This document shows, in pieces, positions 41,845-50,933 of a stretch of 64,000 nucleotides of DNA. A program made the position numbers and the translations under genes. Where the stretch lies: positions 2,139,486 to 2,203,485 of the forward strand of contig NC_017094.1 of assembly GCF_000284315.1 (NCBI RefSeq), given 5' to 3'. This stretch comes from Leptospirillum ferrooxidans C2-3. GTDB taxonomy: Bacteria > Nitrospirota > Leptospirillia > Leptospirillales > Leptospirillaceae. Under the pieces are notes generated by a model. The model had not been told where the DNA came from and did no database searches. It worked only from the letters and a program-made list of their open reading frames with translations. Position 1 is the first letter of the stretch, and the number at the start of each line of letters is the position of its first letter.

Positions 41845-43086
41845 ATGTTCTGGCTTAACCAGACAGACCCGGAAGTTCATGAAGCCATCGCCCAGGAACT
41901 GAAACGCGAACAGGAAAAACTGGTTTTGATCGCATCCGAAAACTATGTCAGCCGGTCGATTCTTGAAGCGGTGGGTTCCGTCATGACCAACAAATATGCG
42001 GAGGGCTACCCGGGCCGACGTTACTATGCCGGCTGCGAAGCGGTCGATCAAGTGGAAACTCTTGCCATAGAAAGGGCACGCCTTCTTTTCGGTGCCGAAC
42101 ACGTCAATGTCCAGCCCCACTCCGGAAGTCAGGCCAACATGGCAGTCTACCTGTCATCCATTCGCCCCGGAGACACAATCCTTGGGATGGACCTCTCCCA
42201 TGGTGGTCACCTGACTCACGGAAGCCCCGTTTCTTTCTCTGGCCATTACTACAATGCCGTTTTTTACGGTGTTCACCGTGATACCGGCCTTATTGACGAA
42301 CAACAGGTTGAGGCCCTTGCGAAACAGCACCGCCCAGCAATCATCATTGCAGGAGCAAGCGCCTATCCAAGAATTATCGACTTTGCCTTCTTCCGCAGGG
42401 TCGCAAACGAGGTTGGCGCGATTTTGTTGGTCGACATGGCCCACTTTTCCGGACTTGTCGCCACAGGACATCATCCTTCCCCCTTCCCTCATGCGGACTT
42501 CGTCACCACATCAACACATAAGACGCTCAGGGGACCAAGAGGAGGGATGGCTTTTTCAAAATCGAACTGGGCCAAGGCCCTCGACAAGGCGGTTTTTCCA
42601 ATGATGCAGGGCGGTCCACTGATGCATGTCATTGCCGGAAAAGCGGTCATGCTCAAGGAAGCTCTCTCCCCGGACTTCAAGCAGTATTCGGAAAACACTC
42701 TCAAAAACGCCAAGCTCCTCGCCTCCGAGCTCTCCGAAGCGGGATACAGGATCTCAACAGGAGGAACGGATAATCATCTGATGCTCCTCGACCTCAGAAA
42801 TAAAAACCTGACAGGAAAAGAAGCAGAATCCTACCTTGCTCAAGCCGGTATCATCTGCAACAAAAATGGAGTCCCCTATGATGACAAGCCACCAACCGTC
42901 ACCAGCGGAATCCGTCTTGGAACTCCGGCGATCACAACCCGCGGACTTGGAGAGAAGGAAGTTGTCAAAATTGCCTCCATGATTCATAGGATTCTTGACA
43001 GCAAGGGCCAGGGCAGCGTCATCGATTCCGTGAAATCCGAGCTTGTCTCTCTTCTAAAGGACTTTCCAATCTATGCGGGTCTTTAG
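41845..43086 (+). CDS. glyA: Serine hydroxymethyltransferase
   Basis: GlyA interconverts serine and glycine with tetrahydrofolate. PLP lysine in [20 protein letters not shown]; also [20 protein letters not shown] and [20 protein letters not shown]. Full length at 413 residues. It begins 51 bases after rpiB; that gap is too short for a glycine riboswitch. nrdR follows after 30 bases. Confidence 0.97.
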   Translation: MFWLNQTDPEVHEAIAQELKREQEKLVLIASENYVSRSILEAVGSVMTNKYAEGYPGRRYYAGCEAVDQVETLAIERARLLFGAEHVNVQPHSGSQANMAVYLSSIRPGDTILGMDLSHGGHLTHGSPVSFSGHYYNAVFYGVHRDTGLIDEQQVEALAKQHRPAIIIAGASAYPRIIDFAFFRRVANEVGAILLVDMAHFSGLVATGHHPSPFPHADFVTTSTHKTLRGPRGGMAFSKSNWAKALDKAVFPMMQGGPLMHVIAGKAVMLKEALSPDFKQYSENTLKNAKLLASELSEAGYRISTGGTDNHLMLLDLRNKNLTGKEAESYLAQAGIICNKNGVPYDDKPPTVTSGIRLGTPAITTRGLGEKEVVKIASMIHRILDSKGQGSVIDSVKSELVSLLKDFPIYAGL

Positions 43087-43116
43087 AACCCGAATCATCA
43101 AGAACAGGCGTCTTTC

Positions 43117-43587
43117 ATGAAATGTCCTTTCTGCCAGACGCCTGATTCCAAGGTCACCGACTCCAGAACGACAGGAGACGGATTCGGGATCAGAAGAAGA
43201 AGATTCTGTTCCGGCTGTCAACGTCGCTTTACAACATACGAATGGGTTCAGGACTCTCTTCCCCTCGTTCTCAAGAAAGATGGCAGGCGGGAAACATTTG
43301 ACCGGCAAAAGATCCTGAAGGGTTTGCATTTGGCCTGTCAGAAAAGACCCATTCCCAATGTATCCATCGAAGAGGTCTCAAACAGTATTGAACGCGCATT
43401 GATCGAACGGGGAGATCCTGAGGTAGACTCACGGATCATAGGAGAGTTGATCATGGAGAAACTGGAGGTCCTCGATCGGGTCGCCTATGTTCGATTCGCC
43501 TCTGTCTACCGAAACTTCCAGGACCCACATCAATTCATGGAAGAGCTTCTTCGACTTCTGGGCCAGGAGCCACAGCATCCAACCTGA
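43117..43587 (+). CDS. nrdR: Transcriptional repressor NrdR
   Basis: NrdR represses ribonucleotide reductase genes when dATP is high. The N-terminal zinc ribbon is MKCPFCQTPDSKVTDSRTTG with RRRFCSGCQRRFTTYE. The ATP-cone follows (VLKKDGRRETFDRQKILKGL, about 50-140). 156 residues. glyA-nrdR is a common pairing. No ribonucleotide reductase gene is in the window. Confidence 0.96.
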   Translation: MKCPFCQTPDSKVTDSRTTGDGFGIRRRRFCSGCQRRFTTYEWVQDSLPLVLKKDGRRETFDRQKILKGLHLACQKRPIPNVSIEEVSNSIERALIERGDPEVDSRIIGELIMEKLEVLDRVAYVRFASVYRNFQDPHQFMEELLRLLGQEPQHPT

Positions 43588-43662
43588 AAAGGCGAATGTT
43601 CCTGCTTTCCTCATGGTTGACCGGGAACTTCCTATACTGAACATTTTCCTCAGGTCCAGACA

Positions 43663-45642
43663 TTGAAAAAAATTCAGGTCATCCCTTTCGCACCGGTTCC
43701 CCAGGAAAGACTGACCTATCTTCTTCCTGATGAACATTCCGGAATTCTTCCCGGAACCAGACTTTTGGTGCCGCTTGGATACCGCCGGGTCCCCGGAATC
43801 TATGTCTCCGATTTTTCCGATGCGGATTTACCCGGAATCAAGCTCAAACCGATACTGGATGTTCTTGACCCATTTCCCGTCTTTCCTCCGATCCTCTTTT
43901 CCATAGCAGAGTTTGCATCGTGGTATTATCGGCTTCCCTTGGGTCTTTTGATCAAGAGCGGTCTTCCACCGTCACTGACAAAACCCCTTCCGATTCCGCC
44001 AAGGACACTTCAGAAAATCCAGAAAGATCTTTCGGGGAAAACCAGCCAATCTCCGATCCAACCGCTTCTGCCGTTCACCACTGACCAGGAATCCGCCTTT
44101 CAGCTCTTCAAAAACCTCTCGGAGCAAAACCCCTTTTCGGTTCAGCTTCTGGAGGGAGTCACCGGATCAGGAAAAACCAGGGTTTACCAGGAAATGATTC
44201 TTTGGGCGCTGCAACAAAAAAAACGGGTTCTTGTCCTGACCCCGGAAATTGGCCTGACTCCTCCGCTTCTGGATTCCATCAGGAACGTCTCTCCAAACAC
44301 CCTGAGTATCCACAGCAAACAGCCCAATGGAGAACGTCTTCGTGACTGGATCAGAATTCTGAACCATAAAATTGATGTCGTGGTCGGGCCAAGATCCGCT
44401 TTTTTTGCTCCCTTGTCGGATCTCGGGCTCATTATTGTCGACGAGGAACATGACCCTTCCTACCAATCCAGGGAGGGACTCTCTTACAGCGTGAGAAGTC
44501 TTGCCATCAAGCGTGCTCAGATATTGGGTTGCCCGGTCATTCTGGGGTCGGCAACACCCCTCCTTGAAACATGGTATCAGGTCAAAAAGAAACGCTACCA
44601 CAAACTTTCTCTTCCCAACCGCATTGGACAGCTTCCGCTTCCATCCATATCCGTCATGGCTCCCGGACCCAGAGGAGCCCTCCTGCCTACGGAAGTGATA
44701 ACGGCCATCAAAAACACGGTCGACCGGGGAGAAAAAGTGATTCTTTTATTGAACCGGAGAGGCTTTGTCCCTGCCCTTGTCTGCCTTGAATGCAGGGAAA
44801 TGGCAACTTGCAGCCATTGCTCAGTCCATCTGGTTCTCCATAAAAAACCCAAAAGAGTTCTGATTTGCCATTGTTGTCAGAGTCAATATGCTGTCCATTC
44901 CCGATGTCCATCCTGCGGAGGCAACGTGTTGGCCGAAGAGGGATTGGCCACACAAAAACTCGAAGAGATCATCCAGAGTTTTTTCCCCGGGGTTTCCATT
45001 TCTCGAATTGATGGCGATTCCCCCGTTTCTTCAGGCGAAGGAACCAGTTCCATCACCGGAGATATCCTGATCGGAACACAGATGATTGCCAAGGGACATG
45101 ATTTCAGGGAGGTGACTCTGGGCATCATTCTCGAAACGGACAGGATGCTCGCCCTTCCGGACTACCGTTCAGAAGAAAGAGCCTTTGAACTGATTATCCA
45201 ACTGGCCGGGAGAGTGGGACGTCATCTTCCCGGGGGCAGAGTCATATTGATGACCCAAAACCCGAATGATCAAATTTTTAAAGAAATTCTCTCTTATGAT
45301 ACAGAACACTTCTTTGAACGGACGAACAATGAAAGACTTGAGCTTTCCTATCCACCCCACAGGAAAATTGCCCTTGTTTCCTTATGGAGCCGGTCAGAAA
45401 CACTGATTCTCGAGGCCACCGGAAAGGCTCGATTTGAAAAGACTTCGTCAAACGGGGTCGTTATCCAGGGGCCCGCGGCCGCTCCTGTTTCCAAGGCAAA
45501 AGGAGAGTTCCATTACCAGTTTCTTATCCGCGCGACCAGCATTGAAGGAATTCATCAGGCCATCGACCGGGCCGTTGTTCTTTTTGGAGGGATCAAGGGG
45601 TTGACGATCCACTGGTCGATCGATCCTCCTGACCTGTTTTAG
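43663..45642 (+). CDS. priA: Primosomal helicase PriA
   Basis: PriA restarts collapsed replication forks. Walker A is LLEGVTGSGKTRVYQEMILW, and the DEEH box is LGLIIVDEEHDPSYQSREGL. The zinc-binding block has CLECREMATCSHC, CHCC and CPSCGG. DILIGTQMIAKGHDF is motif V. The 659 residues are shorter than E. coli (732), mainly in the N-terminal DNA-binding part. TTG start at 43663 with a weak ribosome site. Its last 50 bases overlap the convergent M50 protease gene. Confidence 0.95.
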   Translation: MKKIQVIPFAPVPQERLTYLLPDEHSGILPGTRLLVPLGYRRVPGIYVSDFSDADLPGIKLKPILDVLDPFPVFPPILFSIAEFASWYYRLPLGLLIKSGLPPSLTKPLPIPPRTLQKIQKDLSGKTSQSPIQPLLPFTTDQESAFQLFKNLSEQNPFSVQLLEGVTGSGKTRVYQEMILWALQQKKRVLVLTPEIGLTPPLLDSIRNVSPNTLSIHSKQPNGERLRDWIRILNHKIDVVVGPRSAFFAPLSDLGLIIVDEEHDPSYQSREGLSYSVRSLAIKRAQILGCPVILGSATPLLETWYQVKKKRYHKLSLPNRIGQLPLPSISVMAPGPRGALLPTEVITAIKNTVDRGEKVILLLNRRGFVPALVCLECREMATCSHCSVHLVLHKKPKRVLICHCCQSQYAVHSRCPSCGGNVLAEEGLATQKLEEIIQSFFPGVSISRIDGDSPVSSGEGTSSITGDILIGTQMIAKGHDFREVTLGIILETDRMLALPDYRSEERAFELIIQLAGRVGRHLPGGRVILMTQNPNDQIFKEILSYDTEHFFERTNNERLELSYPPHRKIALVSLWSRSETLILEATGKARFEKTSSNGVVIQGPAAAPVSKAKGEFHYQFLIRATSIEGIHQAIDRAVVLFGGIKGLTIHWSIDPPDLF

Positions 45643-46789
45643 CAACCCTGTCATGAAAGCTCGATAAATCTTCTGAAAAAGATCTCTCCATCCGGTATCG
45701 ATCAACCAGTTTTTCAGGAACGAGTTCGCCAAGCAGCTTACCCGACGAAACGACCCATACAAAATCCCTATGACAGTAAAGAAGATCGAATATGCGTTGT
45801 GAGACATCGGGGGGATCGATGGAGAGAGACTCTGACCAGGAAAGGGGTATCATCATTTCTGCCACCGGGTAAAGATGCCAGGACTCAACGGGCTTTTTTC
45901 TGAGATTTTTCCACTCCATTTTCCCAATCAGAACTCCCATGTCATCCACGACCGGCAAGGTTGTCTTCCCCTGAGAGCGAAAAGCTTCCAATGCCTGATC
46001 TAGCGTCTCTTCTGCCTTCAGGGGCTTTGAAGCTATAGTGACAGCCCAGTCGATACCGTAACGTTCGAGGCAGGAGGCCAGTCCAAGCCTTTCCCTCCAG
46101 GAAAGACAGCTTCTGATCAGCAAGATTCCAAGGACGACCAAAGCAAATCCAGCGATAAAACGCCCACGACCGGTCATGAGAATCCCCGAAACGGTCAGAA
46201 GCCATCCAAAGATCACCCCACGAGGAAAATCCTTCTCTTCTCCGGAATACTCTGCCTTTTTTTTCATTCCGAACCGTGACAAGACCAGCGCGCCCATATC
46301 AAATGGCAAAACTGGAATCATATTGATAAAAGCAATGAAGAGGTTGGATTTTGCAAAAAAAAGAATCAGCTCCCATTTCACAGGATCTCCGTCACCTCCA
46401 GACATCCAGAAATACAGTGCTGCTCCTACAATAAGGTTCGCCAAAGGCCCAGACATCCGAACCACCATGATCCTCGGATCACTTGCCAGAAGGACTTCAA
46501 CGGTTCTTGGGCGCCCCCCCCACACAGAAAACAGCTCACCTTCATAGGGAAACCCTGTCAGCCGTGATGCGATTCGATGACCCGATTCATGGATCAATGC
46601 TGATAGAAGGAACAGGAAGCAGACAAATACACCAATAAACAAATAGAAAGAGGGAGTGTGATCCGGAGCCATCTTTGGGAAAAGTTCAAATGCGGACGCA
46701 TAAAATAAAAACGACAGCAAAAAAGGCCAGGATTCATCGAACCGGTGTCCGGAATTTTTCCTGTCCTTCCCGATTTTTGACGGAACCAT
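45593..46789 (-). CDS. M50-family membrane metalloprotease with CBS domains
   Basis: A site-2-protease-type enzyme: the zinc motif LLSALIHESGHRIASRLTGF (HExxH) and the third ligand region INMIPVLPFDMGALVLSRFG. About six membrane helices span residues 20-230. Two CBS-like repeats follow (TLDQALEAFRSQGKTTLPVV; PPDVSQRIFDLLYCHRDFVW), the layout of SpoIVFB-like proteases with CBS pairs, which sense adenine nucleotides. Substrate unknown. It starts 1 base after the flavoprotein stop and ends inside priA on the opposite strand. Confidence 0.87.
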   Translation of the reverse strand: MVPSKIGKDRKNSGHRFDESWPFLLSFLFYASAFELFPKMAPDHTPSFYLFIGVFVCFLFLLSALIHESGHRIASRLTGFPYEGELFSVWGGRPRTVEVLLASDPRIMVVRMSGPLANLIVGAALYFWMSGGDGDPVKWELILFFAKSNLFIAFINMIPVLPFDMGALVLSRFGMKKKAEYSGEEKDFPRGVIFGWLLTVSGILMTGRGRFIAGFALVVLGILLIRSCLSWRERLGLASCLERYGIDWAVTIASKPLKAEETLDQALEAFRSQGKTTLPVVDDMGVLIGKMEWKNLRKKPVESWHLYPVAEMMIPLSWSESLSIDPPDVSQRIFDLLYCHRDFVWVVSSGKLLGELVPEKLVDRYRMERSFSEDLSSFHDRVAKTGQEDRSTSGSSTP

Positions 46790-46790
46790 A

Positions 46791-48017
46791 TTAAAAGAAA
46801 CGTCTTCCCGTGCGGAGTGTAGGAATGAATTTTTTGAATGGAAGTCTCAGAAGCTTTACTCCCGCAGCCCGAGAGAATGATCGGTAATCATGAAGTCCGG
46901 TCATGATTTGGGAAAACAGGGTCAATAGCTGGGGATACCTGGAAACAAGCCGGTAATAGATTGCAGGAAATCGGTAAATGACTGCAGAGAGCCTTGATGC
47001 CTGTGCAAAGTCCCTGAATATCTCCTGTTTGACCCATTCGGAATAGGCTGCGCTTGCCTTTTCCGGATGACCATTGACAAAAATGGATTCACAGGCTTTT
47101 GTAGCAGATAGGATTGCGTAGTAGATCCCTTCTCCAAGGAAAGGATCCACTAGTCCGCCTGCGTCTCCAACAAGGAAAAGTCCAGCGATCTCCCCATGTT
47201 CCTTTGCCGATTGCCAGGCAGGAATAATCCAGGTCGAAACCTCCCCATCGGATGGGTCTTCTTTCTCACCGCGAAAGGATTTCAAAAATTCTCTCAATGT
47301 TCTGACCGGTGATCCCAATGGGGTAATCAATCCAGCCACACCGAGAGCTTTTCGGGCGCCGTCCTTGGGAAAAGACCAGGCATACCCCCCCGGGACAGAC
47401 CCGATATCGATCATCACGAACCTGTCATTCACTGGTTCCTCAGCTTTTCCAAGAAGTTCGGATGAGGGCCACCCTGCATTGACTCCCCTCTTTTTACTCC
47501 TTCCACCCGGTATTTTTTGCGATTCTCTCGGGGAACCAAAAAGAAGACGTTTCACCTGACTCGTCACACCATCAGCAGCGAACAGACGTTTTGTCTTTAC
47601 ATTCTGACCATTGATCAATAGCGTAAATCCGATGCCTTCTTCATAAACCAGATCTTCCAGTAAAATTCCGGTCTCCAGGACAACCGATTCCACTTTGGCC
47701 TTTTCATACAGGAAGTGATCGAGCTGATCCCTATGGAATTGATAAGCGATAGGGACACCTGTCTCGACACTTTGAGAGTCTTTGTCCCCCATGGTGACCT
47801 GGACCCCAGTCGTCACAACATGAGGGACCTTTTCCCAACCCGACGGAAGCAAAGCGGTGGCTCTTGCCGATAGCCCCCCGCCGCAAGGTTTCCAGCGGGG
47901 AAAGTGGGAGCGGTCAATCCCCAGCACACTGAATCCCTTTTCTCCGAGGAGACGCGCCGCTGTCGAGCCTGCAGGCCCGAGACCGACTACGACCGCATCA
48001 AATTCCCGACAACTCAC
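46791..48017 (-). CDS. Geranylgeranyl reductase-family flavoprotein
   Basis: A 408-residue FAD enzyme: dinucleotide motif DAVVVGLGPAGSTAARLLGE, then RSHFPRWKPCGGGLSARATA (the PxxKxCGGG of the family), and FLVGDAGGLVDPFLGEGIYY for the FAD ribityl site. Such enzymes reduce isoprenoid double bonds in lipids, quinones or chlorophyll side chains. GTG 48017 is chosen with GGAGG 5 bases upstream. Substrate unknown; polyprenyl lipids or the quinone tail are possible. Confidence 0.87.
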   Translation of the reverse strand: MSCREFDAVVVGLGPAGSTAARLLGEKGFSVLGIDRSHFPRWKPCGGGLSARATALLPSGWEKVPHVVTTGVQVTMGDKDSQSVETGVPIAYQFHRDQLDHFLYEKAKVESVVLETGILLEDLVYEEGIGFTLLINGQNVKTKRLFAADGVTSQVKRLLFGSPRESQKIPGGRSKKRGVNAGWPSSELLGKAEEPVNDRFVMIDIGSVPGGYAWSFPKDGARKALGVAGLITPLGSPVRTLREFLKSFRGEKEDPSDGEVSTWIIPAWQSAKEHGEIAGLFLVGDAGGLVDPFLGEGIYYAILSATKACESIFVNGHPEKASAAYSEWVKQEIFRDFAQASRLSAVIYRFPAIYYRLVSRYPQLLTLFSQIMTGLHDYRSFSRAAGVKLLRLPFKKFIPTLRTGRRFF

Positions 48018-48079
48018 GAGAGCCTCCAATAACCTTCAATGAAGAATGGCCCTCTTCCTGAAACCAGAGCCGCTACTGA

Positions 48080-48829
48080 TTATAAATTTGAAGTCCAGCC
48101 AATATGATGTTGCGTCAAAAAGGAAGACAGGATTGAAAATGCATTGGCAAAAACCAGGACTCCCATGACAACCAGCACGCCCCCCGACACTTTGGTAATG
48201 GTGGGGATCCATCGGGATATTTGAGAGAAGCGTCCCAGAAATGAATTGAACATTACCGCCGATAAGAAGAACGGCACAGCCAGTCCTAGTGAATAAAAAG
48301 CCAGCAATTCAATCCCTTTCAACACATTTCCTTCGCTCCCCGCAAAAAAGAGAATGGATCCGAGAATAGGGCCCACACAAGGAGTCCAACCGGCCGCAAA
48401 TCCAACCCCGATCAGGAATGTACCGGCTAAAGTAGATGTCCTCTTTCGGGCTGGGAGACGAAATTCCTTGTTCAAAAAGGGAACCTTCAAGATACCTGCT
48501 ATAAAAAGTCCAAAAATGACAATGATCAAGCCACCGACCCTACGGATAGCTTCCTGGTAAGTCAGGAGAAATTCGCCTATAAATGAAGCGGATGCCCCAA
48601 AGCCAATGAACAAGGCCGAGAAACCAAAAATAAACGCAAGCGAATTCACGACAGTTGTTTTCGTGACCTCTGCCTTTTCGACTGTCCCATTTTTTCCGGT
48701 CAATTGATCAAATGACAATCCGGTTATAAAAGAAATATAGGATGGAACAATCGGAAGAACACAGGGAGATACAAAAGACACCATTCCGGCCAAGAATGCC
48801 AGTGTTACAGAGAGTGGTTCATGATTCAT
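48080..48829 (-). CDS. ccdA: CcdA-type thiol electron transporter
   Basis: An inner-membrane protein of 249 residues with six helices and the two half-site cysteines: VSPCVLPIVPSYISFITGL and AAGWTPCVGPILGSILFFAG. CcdA carries electrons from cytoplasmic thioredoxin to periplasmic thioredoxin-like proteins that keep apocytochrome haem-binding cysteines reduced. It directly follows, with a 4-base overlap, two such thioredoxins and the Ccs system. Confidence 0.94.
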   Translation of the reverse strand: MNHEPLSVTLAFLAGMVSFVSPCVLPIVPSYISFITGLSFDQLTGKNGTVEKAEVTKTTVVNSLAFIFGFSALFIGFGASASFIGEFLLTYQEAIRRVGGLIIVIFGLFIAGILKVPFLNKEFRLPARKRTSTLAGTFLIGVGFAAGWTPCVGPILGSILFFAGSEGNVLKGIELLAFYSLGLAVPFFLSAVMFNSFLGRFSQISRWIPTITKVSGGVLVVMGVLVFANAFSILSSFLTQHHIGWTSNL

Positions 48830-49398
48830 CGGGATGCTCCGGAAAAGAATGCTTTAGGCAAATATGTTTTCTGGAAATCAGGGGAAGAAAAGGGGATTGC
48901 CCCTTCCAGAAACCATACAAGGTGTCCATCGGGAGAAATCAGGGCGGAGGACGGTAATCCTCTTACATGATAGGAATCGGCAACTTCACCAAAAGAATCA
49001 TTTAAGACCGTGTAGGTAATGTGGTACTTGCCCAGAAAATCCACGATTTTTTTATGGGACGCTAGGCTTTCCGAGACGGCAAGTATAACCATCCGTTTTG
49101 CGGTTGGCGTTTGGCTGAAATGTTCAAGATCTGGCATTTCTTTAATGCATGGGCCACACCAGGTTGCCCAGAAATTCAGCAACACCCATTTTCCCCTCAG
49201 CGAAGAGAGGGTCCATATCTTGCCATTCATATCATGAAGACTGATATCAGGAGCAAGTTTCCCTTCTGTAGAAGCTTTAACAGGGACCACACACATCAAG
49301 CAAATGATCCCTGATAGAAGCGAGAGAAGAAATCCCCGGAGGATCTTAGTAGCCACCGCTTTTGGCCATTGGTGGATTTTGGGCCGCCTTTCGGGCAA
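48826..49398 (-). CDS. TlpA/ResA-like exported thioredoxin, distal copy
   Basis: A periplasmic thioredoxin-fold protein with active site NFWATWCGPCIKEMPDLEHF and the cis-Pro loop YHVRGLPSSALISPDGHLVW. A hydrophobic segment (FLLSLLSGIICLMCVV) serves as signal or anchor. The start is uncertain: TTG at 49398 (with GGAAGAG) or GTG at 49356 both overlap the previous gene. Redox partner of CcdA by context. Confidence 0.88.
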   Translation of the reverse strand: MPERRPKIHQWPKAVATKILRGFLLSLLSGIICLMCVVPVKASTEGKLAPDISLHDMNGKIWTLSSLRGKWVLLNFWATWCGPCIKEMPDLEHFSQTPTAKRMVILAVSESLASHKKIVDFLGKYHITYTVLNDSFGEVADSYHVRGLPSSALISPDGHLVWFLEGAIPFSSPDFQKTYLPKAFFSGASR

Positions 49399-49960
49399 TG
49401 TACTCTTCCGGTTTTTGAGGTCCTTTATCCAATAAAGTCAACATGGAATCCAGGTTTTTCTTTACGACCCAATTCCTGGGCCCCACTACGTGCTCTGCAA
49501 CCACACCATTCTGGTCAATGACAAACGTCTCCGGAACACCAGTGATCTTGTAACGATGGTCCAGAGTATTCAACGGGTCCAGGGGAACAGGAAAGTGGAT
49601 GTTATGTTTTTCCAGGAAAGGAGCAACCTGGTTTTTATAAAATACATTGTTCTCATTAACGGCCAACAGCTCAAAATGAGACCCTGCCTGTTCCTTCATA
49701 CCTTCATACATAATTTCCATGGAAGGCATTTCCTGTTTACAAGGCTTGCACCATGTCGCCCAAAAATTCAGCATGACTACCTTGCCTCGATAGTCGGACA
49801 ATTTGATTCTCTTGCCATCAGCCGATTCCAGATTGAAGTCAGGCGCAACCATCCCCACTTTTAGAGGAGCAAAGCGATAAGTGGTGCCGTAGTACCCCAG
49901 AACAATGACAATAAGTAAAACAGCTGTTGCTTGGGGCCAATATTTTTTCAATGAATCCAA
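49346..49960 (-). CDS. ResA-like membrane-anchored thioredoxin, proximal copy
   Basis: A 204-residue protein with one N-terminal membrane anchor (AVLLIVIVLGYYGTTY) and a ResA/TlpA domain: NFWATWCKPCKQEMPSMEIM with CKPC, and YKITGVPETFVIDQNGVVAE. ResA reduces the CxxCH disulfide of apocytochrome c. It lies 12 bases after ccsB. The pair with CGPC and CKPC active sites probably divides reduction tasks. Confidence 0.9.
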   Translation of the reverse strand: MDSLKKYWPQATAVLLIVIVLGYYGTTYRFAPLKVGMVAPDFNLESADGKRIKLSDYRGKVVMLNFWATWCKPCKQEMPSMEIMYEGMKEQAGSHFELLAVNENNVFYKNQVAPFLEKHNIHFPVPLDPLNTLDHRYKITGVPETFVIDQNGVVAEHVVGPRNWVVKKNLDSMLTLLDKGPQKPEEYIARKAAQNPPMAKSGGY

Positions 49961-49972
49961 CTTGAGACCTCG

Positions 49973-50824
49973 CTAGGCAGCATATGCATGAAGACCGGGA
50001 ATGATGAAGCTGACACCCCAGTAAAGGAATACGACAGAAGCAAATCCCAGGATCGAGAACCAGGCACTTCCCTTGCCCCTGAGACCTCTGGTCATTCTCG
50101 CGTGAAGATAGGCTGCATAGACAAACCAGGTAATCAGGGACCATGTCTCCTTTGGATCCCAGGACCAATATCCGCCCCATGCTTCATAGGCCCACATTCC
50201 GCCAAAAATGACACCAAGGGTCAACAGGGGAAATCCGACCATCACGGCTTTATATGTCAGATCATCAAGAACATCTGTTGCAGGGAACTCCCTGAGAATC
50301 CAACCGGTTGTTCCTTTTTGTTCAGAGCGGAGCTTCAGAAGATAAATCATCGCCAAGGATGCGGAAATACCAAAAGCTGCATAAGACATGAACATTGTAA
50401 ACACATGAATTTTCAACCAATAGGAATTCAGGGCCGGATTCAATGGTTCAACCATCTGGTAGCGGTACGGAAGCATCTTGGCAGCTCCGACAGCGAACAT
50501 TACAAGTGTCAGAACAAAAGCACCCGCAACACGAACCTTGTATTTGAATTCCATTACCATATAACCAAGAATCGATGCCCAGGAAAAGAGGAAAAGAGTC
50601 TCATACAAATTGGACCAGGGAGCGTGATGGTCAGCAACACCTCGTCCCACCAGGGCAGCAGTATTGACGACCCATCCCGAAAAGGTCACTGTCGAGGCGA
50701 TTTGCCCCATTTCCTTTTTATGGGAAATCAGGAAGAGAAAATAGAGAACGGTTGCAAGAAGATAAAGTCCGATCACCGTGTTATAGAGGAGAAATGATGA
50801 TCCGACAGAGTTGATCAACGTCAT
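49973..50824 (-). CDS. ccsB: Cytochrome c assembly protein CcsB (ResC)
   Basis: The haem-handling half of System II. The WWD signature is WAYEAWGGYWSWDPKETWSL, followed by VYAAYLHARMTRGLRGKG and flanking His residues in membrane helices (HAPWSN, HVFTMF). 283 residues, about eight helices. It follows resB after 109 bases that hold no other gene. Needed for c-type cytochromes. Confidence 0.94.
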   Translation of the reverse strand: MTLINSVGSSFLLYNTVIGLYLLATVLYFLFLISHKKEMGQIASTVTFSGWVVNTAALVGRGVADHHAPWSNLYETLFLFSWASILGYMVMEFKYKVRVAGAFVLTLVMFAVGAAKMLPYRYQMVEPLNPALNSYWLKIHVFTMFMSYAAFGISASLAMIYLLKLRSEQKGTTGWILREFPATDVLDDLTYKAVMVGFPLLTLGVIFGGMWAYEAWGGYWSWDPKETWSLITWFVYAAYLHARMTRGLRGKGSAWFSILGFASVVFLYWGVSFIIPGLHAYAA

Positions 50825-50933
50825 GAAATATGCCCTCCTGTTCAGGGAGGAGGCTTAACGCCTCCTCCAATATCGATCCGGGAAAAGGTAGCCAACTCCC
50901 GTTTGTTCATTTTTCCAGGCTAGAAACACACCA

